Below, one piece after another: positions 59,780 through 64,000 of a stretch of 64,000 nucleotides of DNA. The stretch is from Emiliania huxleyi CCMP1516 (Eukaryota; Haptophyta; Isochrysidales; Noelaerhabdaceae), in assembly GCF_000372725.1 (NCBI RefSeq), contig NW_005200774.1:116963-180962 (forward strand), in the 5' to 3' direction. Within the stretch, counting starts at the first letter, position 1; the number at the start of each line of letters is the position of its first letter. Below the pieces are notes generated by a model. It saw only the letters and a program-made list of their open reading frames with translations. It had not been told where the DNA came from and searched no databases. Both the position numbers and the translations under genes were made by a program.

Positions 59780-62500
59780 TCAGTCATCCGCCGGCGGCTC
59801 GAGGAACTCGGCTTGAAACTCCGCAAAGTTGGCCTCGCCGAGGTAGTCGTGCGGCGTCCGCTCCGCCTGCGTGAGGAGGCGCGAGAAGTGCGGGAAGATG
59901 TCGCCCGGCTCGAGGCGCAGGTCAAAGGCGAGCTCCGCGTAGGCCGAGAACTCGGAGCGGAAGACGGTGGCGCGAGGGATGGAGTAGTGGCGCTCGACGG
60001 CGGCGAGGAGCGTGCCGAGCGACTCGGGCTCGTTCCACTTGGCGGCGAGCGAGAGCGAGACGGCCGCGACGAGCTTGCGGTTCGCCTTGTTGACGACGCG
60101 CCGCAGCACGAGCCGCTCGAAGTAGACGTGCGCGAGGGCGGCGGTCGACACCTGCGGGGAGGGTCCGGGAAGGTTCAGGGAAGCGTCTCTGACGTGCGCG
60201 AGGGCGGCGATGTCGACACCTCGCAGTTGGCCTCGAGAACCCACTCGAGCAGCGACGCCTGGTGAGAGTGGGCTCGGATGAGCTCGGGTGAGCTCGGGTG
60301 AGCTCGGGCAATCTCGAGAGCCCACTCGAGCACCGACGCCTGCGGGCAAGGCGGGGCGGGGCGGGCAAGGCGGGGGGAAGGTGGCGGCGGCGGCGGGCGG
60401 CGGCGGGAGCGGCGCCTTTGCGGCGCGGATCTTGGAGAGGGTGAGGCCGCGGCTGACCCACTGGTGCTTGAGGGCCCACTGCTCGTTGAGCTGGGCCTGA
60501 GAGGGGGGGGGGGGGGATGGGCAGGGGGCGGGGGGATGGCAGAGGGCGGGCGGTGAAGTGGGCAGAGGGCGGGGGCGGGGCGGGGAGGGTTGGGGCGGGT
60601 CCGGGAGGGGTGTGTGTGCGGTCGGAGGGAGGGGGGGCGGTTGCGGTGCGGCGTGTGTGTGTGTGGGGTAGGGTGGGGTGGGGTGGGGTGGGGGAGGGGT
60701 GGGGGAGGCGGGGGCTCGGCTCCGCCTTGAGGGCGCGAGGCCGCACGTAGGGCAGCACCGACGCCACCAGGCCGGGCAGGTTCAACACCATCCGCTCCTT
60801 GCCCGACTGCAGCGCCGGGTCGTCGAGGAAGTACGGGTCTAGCCTCGGGTGATGATCTCGGGTAATCTCGGGTGATCTCGGGTGATGATCTCGGGTGATC
60901 TCGGTGATCTCGGGTCGTGCGCGAGAGTGCGGGTCGGGAGGGCGCGCCGCCCCCGTCGCCGCTCGAGTGGCCCTCCCTGCTGCTCCTCTCCCTGCTCCCT
61001 TCCCTGCTCCCCTCGCGCAGCAGGAAGCCGTACGACGTGCCCTTGAGCTTGAGCGTACCCTCGCCGCCGCCGCCCTCGTCGCCGACTATCCGCCCGTCCG
61101 CCACCGCCTCGGGCTCCTGCGCCACCCCCGCGCTCGCCGCCCTCTGCCGCGCCGCCGCGAGCTGCTTCGCGCGCTGCTGCTGGACCAGCTGAGAGACGAA
61201 CGGTCGCGTGTCGGCGCCGCGTCGCCTCGCCCGCTCCACCTCTTCGCGCACGAATGGGAGCACCTGTTCACAGCTGCAGCTGTGAAGAGACGCCGGCTGG
61301 GAAGAGCCTCCGTTCACCGCCGAGGGAGGTGGGGTGGGGGAGGGGGCTGGGGAGGAGGCGGACGGGGAAGGGGGGGCGGGAGGAGGAGATGGAGGAGAGG
61401 AGGAGTGGGCGGTGGAGACGAGAGACGGGGGGGGGCAGGCGCGCCGAGAAGGCGACCACGGGCGGCCCTCCGAGAGAGAAGAAGAGGCGCGGCCCGACCA
61501 GCGAGTCCGCCCCTCCCCCTCCCGACCCTCCGCCCCGCTCGCCTCCCCCACCCTCCTCCCCCCCGGCCGCACCGCACCCCGCCGCAGCCCGCAGCCCGGC
61601 GAGGTCCAGCCTCCCGTGACGGGGAGTGCCGTGTGCCAAAGCGCCGGGTGGCGGGTCGCCGCAGCCGTCTGCCCGGCTAGCGCCCTCGCCCTGCCTGTCG
61701 CCACCCCCCTGCGAGAGGGAGAGCAGCCCGCCTGCCTCGCCGCCGCCTCTCGCACACGCCTGCGGTGACGCTCCGCCCGCGCCGCCCTCGAGCGCTGCTT
61801 CGGCGTCGGCGGCGGAGGGGGCGCCGTCGCGGCGAGGGGAGAGGGCCTGGCGCACGAGACGCCTCTGCTGTGCAGTGTGGTCCATCATGCAGTGCGGGCG
61901 GGGGAGAGGAGCAGACTCGGCGCGGCTCGCCTCTCACGCCACCCTCGCCAGGGGAAGGGTGGGAGGGCGGGAGGGCGGGAGGGCGGGGCGCGCGCCTCCT
62001 CGAGGTCTGCAGACAGGGAGCGAGAGCCTGGCGCCTCGAGCAGAAGGCCGGACAGGAAGGCGAGCGCCTATCAGGAACGAATGCACTCAATGGCCAACTC
62101 AACCCTTGAGGCGAGGCCCGGTTGGTGGGCGCCGCAGCGGCCGCAGCATCGCGGCCTGCGCAGCTGCCGCCAGAGCACGCTTCGTCGCCGCCGCCGTCAG
62201 CGTCGCCGCCGCAGCCGATAGCGTCGGATGGACCTGCGCCGCCTCCCGCGTCGAGGTCGGAGCCGCACGGCGCACTGCAGCCGCTCGACGCGCTGCCCGC
62301 CTCGCCTGCGGCGACGCAGAGACCGGCCGCGCCGACCGTGGCTGCAGGCGGTTGTGAGCACCGCCCTGCGGTGCGCGAGGCGGCTCCGGCGCGGGCGCAG
62401 CAGCGATGACGAGTCGCAGCCGGTTGGGATGTGAGGCTGATGGAGGCGAGAAAGGCCTAATGTCGGAGTCGGTCAGGGTTGAGACAGCCGTGCCGGGCAT
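59780..62500 (-). CDS. CABLES-like cyclin-domain protein
   Basis: CABLES proteins carry a C-terminal cyclin-like box and link CDKs to tyrosine kinases in animals. The exons read LKGTSYGFLL, YFLDDPALQSGKERMVLNLP, SVLPYVRPRALKAE, LNEQWALKHQWVSRGLTLSK then IRAAK, ASLLEWVLEANCE, VSTAALAHVYFERLVLRRVV, NKANRKLVAAVSLSLAAKWN, TVFRSEFSAYAELAFDLRLE and DIFPHFSRLLTQAERTPHDY, ending at the stop 59780-59782. The order matches animal CABLES C-termini. The N-terminal part is low-complexity; the start is uncertain (ATG at 62500, MPGTAVSTLTDSDIRPFSPP, is possible). Intron 60219-60152 (GT-AG) and the piece at 60340-60260 begin with copies of the next exon. An intron near 60840-60920 holds a GATCTCGGGT 10-mer array. 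Confidence 0.7.
60152..60219 (-). repeat. 68-nt GT-AG intron whose start copies the next exon
   Basis: Intron and exon starts both read GTGTCGAC and then share CGCCGCCCTCGCGCACGTC after a 2-nt insertion in the intron copy: 27 identical bases. The spacer includes GAACCTTCCCGG. Confidence 0.85.
60260..60342 (-). repeat. 81-nt exon-copy unit that is open in frame
   Basis: Two copies starting GCGTCGSTGCTCGAGTGG, each after CAG, are 81 nt apart on the minus strand (about 25 of 28 identical). The spacer is the CCGAGCTCAC 10-mer. The 81 nt are exactly 27 codons without a stop, so the piece could be spliced out or kept. Confidence 0.75.
60834..60920 (-). repeat. GATCTCGGGT 10-mer array in CABLES-like intron
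   Basis: Eight or so imperfect units between the exon ending GFLL and the exon starting PYFLDDP. Confidence 0.85.
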
Positions 62501-62689
62501 TGTGTGTCGTGTGGTGAGCGAACCTGCGCCGCGGCGGAGCCCGCGACGGCGGCCGCGGGCGACTCCTTCTCGGAGAGAGAGGAGAGAGAGGAGGAGGAGG
62601 ACCTGATCATGCGTGGAGCCGGTTTGTGCATCCCTCGGGCCCCGGGTTCCCACGTTGAGCACTCAGCACTGACCACTGTGGGTGTTCTG

Positions 62690-62905
62690 ATAAACGCAGT
62701 ATGTATGGAAGATACAAAGAGAGAGTAAGCTAAAAGTACGTACAAAGAGACGGAGGAGCAACGAGCGCCCTGGCGTGAGCCAAAGACACTCCCAGCTGCG
62801 CTCCGTCACCGGTGTCGCGGTCTCCCCCACTGAGGGCGATCTGCGGGGGGGAGTCGCGCCGCCGGCATGTATCTGTGCAACTGTGTTTTTGCCTTGTCCC
62901 GTTTT
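62690..62905 (-). mobile_element. fragment of the 18-20 kb fossil family
   Basis: It matches 18340-18520 in the same orientation, except for a 28-nt insertion near 62725 bounded by TACAAAGAGA on both sides. A fragment only. Confidence 0.7.
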
Positions 62906-63573
62906 GGTGGAGCAAAGTCACGGGCCGCCCGCGCTTGAAGGCGGTCGCGCCAGGCGCGGGCGGCACTAGTTGCCGGCGAGCCGCTTGGGGGGGAAGTTTG
63001 CAACTACATTCAACCTTTCTACGTTTCGTTCTACATGGGAAAAAAGCGGCGCTCGAGTTACATGCCGCCCCGCCTGCGGCGTGCCGCCCCGCATGCCGCG
63101 GCTCAGCTTCAGGTGAGTTCATCTTGCCGGCGGTACCCGACGCTGCTCGAACGGCAGTTGTCGACCGCCGGCAGTTGACCGGCAAGATGAAGTCCACTGC
63201 GCTCGAAAAAAATACCACCGGAAGCGCCTTGCCGAGGCGCACAATAGTCCCCAGTCTGGAAACGGCCAGTTCTGCCATCCTGGGCCGCTGGGAAAATGTT
63301 GTAAACGAACGAAAAGGGACTCCGAATGTCTACCCAGAGGGGTGGTTGAGGGGTTGAGGGTTGAGGCCGGCCCCCCCTCAACCATCTGGTTGACGGTTGA
63401 GACCCCCCCTCAACCCTTTAGTTGGGGGTTGAGGCCTCCGGGGCCTATTCACAGGCTCGAGCGTGATCACAAGATAAACTGGAACAGCCCTGCCTCCAAA
63501 AAATCGCTTCGCCTGCGGCGCGCTCTTGCGCTCCTCGGACGGATCTCGAGCGCAATCCACAAGTAGGAGTCGC
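62906..63573. other. intergenic with inverted GGTTGAGGG repeats
   Basis: TCATCTTGCCGG (63119) faces CCGGCAAGATGA (63179). GGTTGAGGGG-type repeats (63340-63365) face CCCTCAACC repeats (63375-63440), so this can fold into hairpins. No gene is supported before the exon at 63574. Confidence 0.5.
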
Positions 63574-63923
63574 TCACTGTCGCCATTCAGACACCTGATC
63601 TCTCAGCCCTACAACTGACGCGTGTGATGCCGCATGCAGTGGAATGCGCACAGAGAACGGACGGCAAGAAGAAGGCAAGGGAAGGAAGAGAAACGGCTGG
63701 TGAAGCTCAGTTCACGGCGTAGTATTGCGTAAGCAACCGCGGCACTCACCATCCACGGCAAGAGTCACGGTGAATGCTGCCGCATAAAGCAACAGAGTCG
63801 CGCTTGGCGCGATGGTCTTGTCGCGGTTCACGACTTGACGTTGCACACGGTCATAGACACAGGATCTATAGTATTTGGCGAGTCTCAAGCAGCGAAAGTA
63901 GGCGCGAGAAATTAATGTCGATC
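63574..63923 (-). CDS. last two exons of a membrane protein, partial
   Basis: Not recognised. An internal exon (63923-63750, 174 nt, phases consistent) is bounded by CTCAG and GTGAGT. It encodes STLISRAYFRCLRLAKYYRS, CVYDRVQRQVVNRDKTIAPS and ATLLLYAAAFTVTLAVD, with the last stretch a likely transmembrane helix. A 141-nt intron joins it to a 35-nt terminal exon (63608-63574) giving GLRDQVSEWRQ and a stop at 63574-63576. The upstream exons lie beyond or near the right edge. The fit of phase and splice sites is the main support; the terminal exon is less certain than the internal one. Confidence 0.45.
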
Positions 63924-64000
63924 CTGAGATCTCAATTTTGGCCCTAGTTTCTTTTTCTGGTACATCACGACGACTTGCTTGGGTCTCATGTAGCTCGACG

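Noticed and set aside
63340-63440. Telomere-like repeats
   Set aside because: The unit is GGTTGAGGG in both orientations, not TTAGGG, and is short and internal.
1-64000. tRNA, rRNA, riboswitch or bacterial promoter/RBS features
   Set aside because: None found by eye. The window is eukaryotic, so operons and Shine-Dalgarno sites are not expected.

Overview
This window looks like nuclear DNA of a GC-rich unicellular alga, most likely a haptophyte and possibly a coccolithophore of the Emiliania/Gephyrocapsa type. The reasons are the gene content (FNT transporter, plastid/mitochondrial-type LipB and BCAT, CPT2, CABLES-like cyclin protein, tubulin polyglutamylase subunit, FEA1-like protein with dockerin repeats, ShK-domain protein), very high GC, dense low-complexity and tandem-repeat DNA, and many short introns with GC-AG ends. 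The taxon is an inference; the family calls rest on motifs read from translations.

Layout. 0-6 kb: a Pro/Ser-rich wall-type protein running off the left edge, an FNT anion transporter (-), a TPGS2-like protein (+) and a TMEM53/DUF829 protein (-). 6-8 kb: a retroelement-like fossil and an unidentified Cys-containing ORF (-). 8-11.4 kb: a Kelch plus coiled-coil gene (+). 12.8-16 kb: BCAT and LipB (+). 16.2-20.4 kb: a small signal-peptide/TM protein (-), a Cys/His repeat protein (-) and a second fossil copy (-). 20.5-25.1 kb: CPT2 (+) and a mitochondrial carrier (+). 26-28.2 kb: a two-domain glycosyltransferase (-). 29.9-34.9 kb: an MBD-DDT-WHIM chromatin protein (+). 35.2-40.6 kb: two SANT/Myb paralogues in opposite orientation between ~220-bp inverted repeats, and a Pro/Gly low-complexity tract. 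41.5-44.9 kb: an FkbH-like HAD protein adjoining, and perhaps fused to, a 2OG-Fe(II) oxygenase (-). 45-46.6 kb: a dispersed repeat carrying an insertion, and a small two-exon gene (-). 47.4-49 kb: a type-II membrane protein with four ShK domains (+). 49-52 kb: a copia-like fossil region. 52-56.2 kb: an ABCG half-transporter (-) with a 29-unit intronic array. 56.4-58.5 kb: an FEA1-like/dockerin ORF whose N-terminus resembles a copia reverse transcriptase. 59.8-62.5 kb: a CABLES-like gene (-). 63.6-63.9 kb: the last exons of a membrane-protein gene (-).

The genes do not form a pathway; they are independent nuclear genes. The unifying theme is their introns. In at least eight genes a 60-80 nt intron begins with a copy (5 to about 31 nt) of the first bases of the next exon, the spacer is usually a 10-11 nt tandem motif, and the donor dinucleotide (GT, GC, perhaps GA) is whatever the downstream exon begins with. 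This is the footprint expected if introns arise by tandem duplication of exon sequence around a short inserted spacer. In the ABCG gene the same structure has expanded to 29 exact 58-nt units, each carrying both an acceptor and a donor. The two Myb paralogues give a presence/absence pair for one such intron. I consider this intron-birth system the most interesting signal here.
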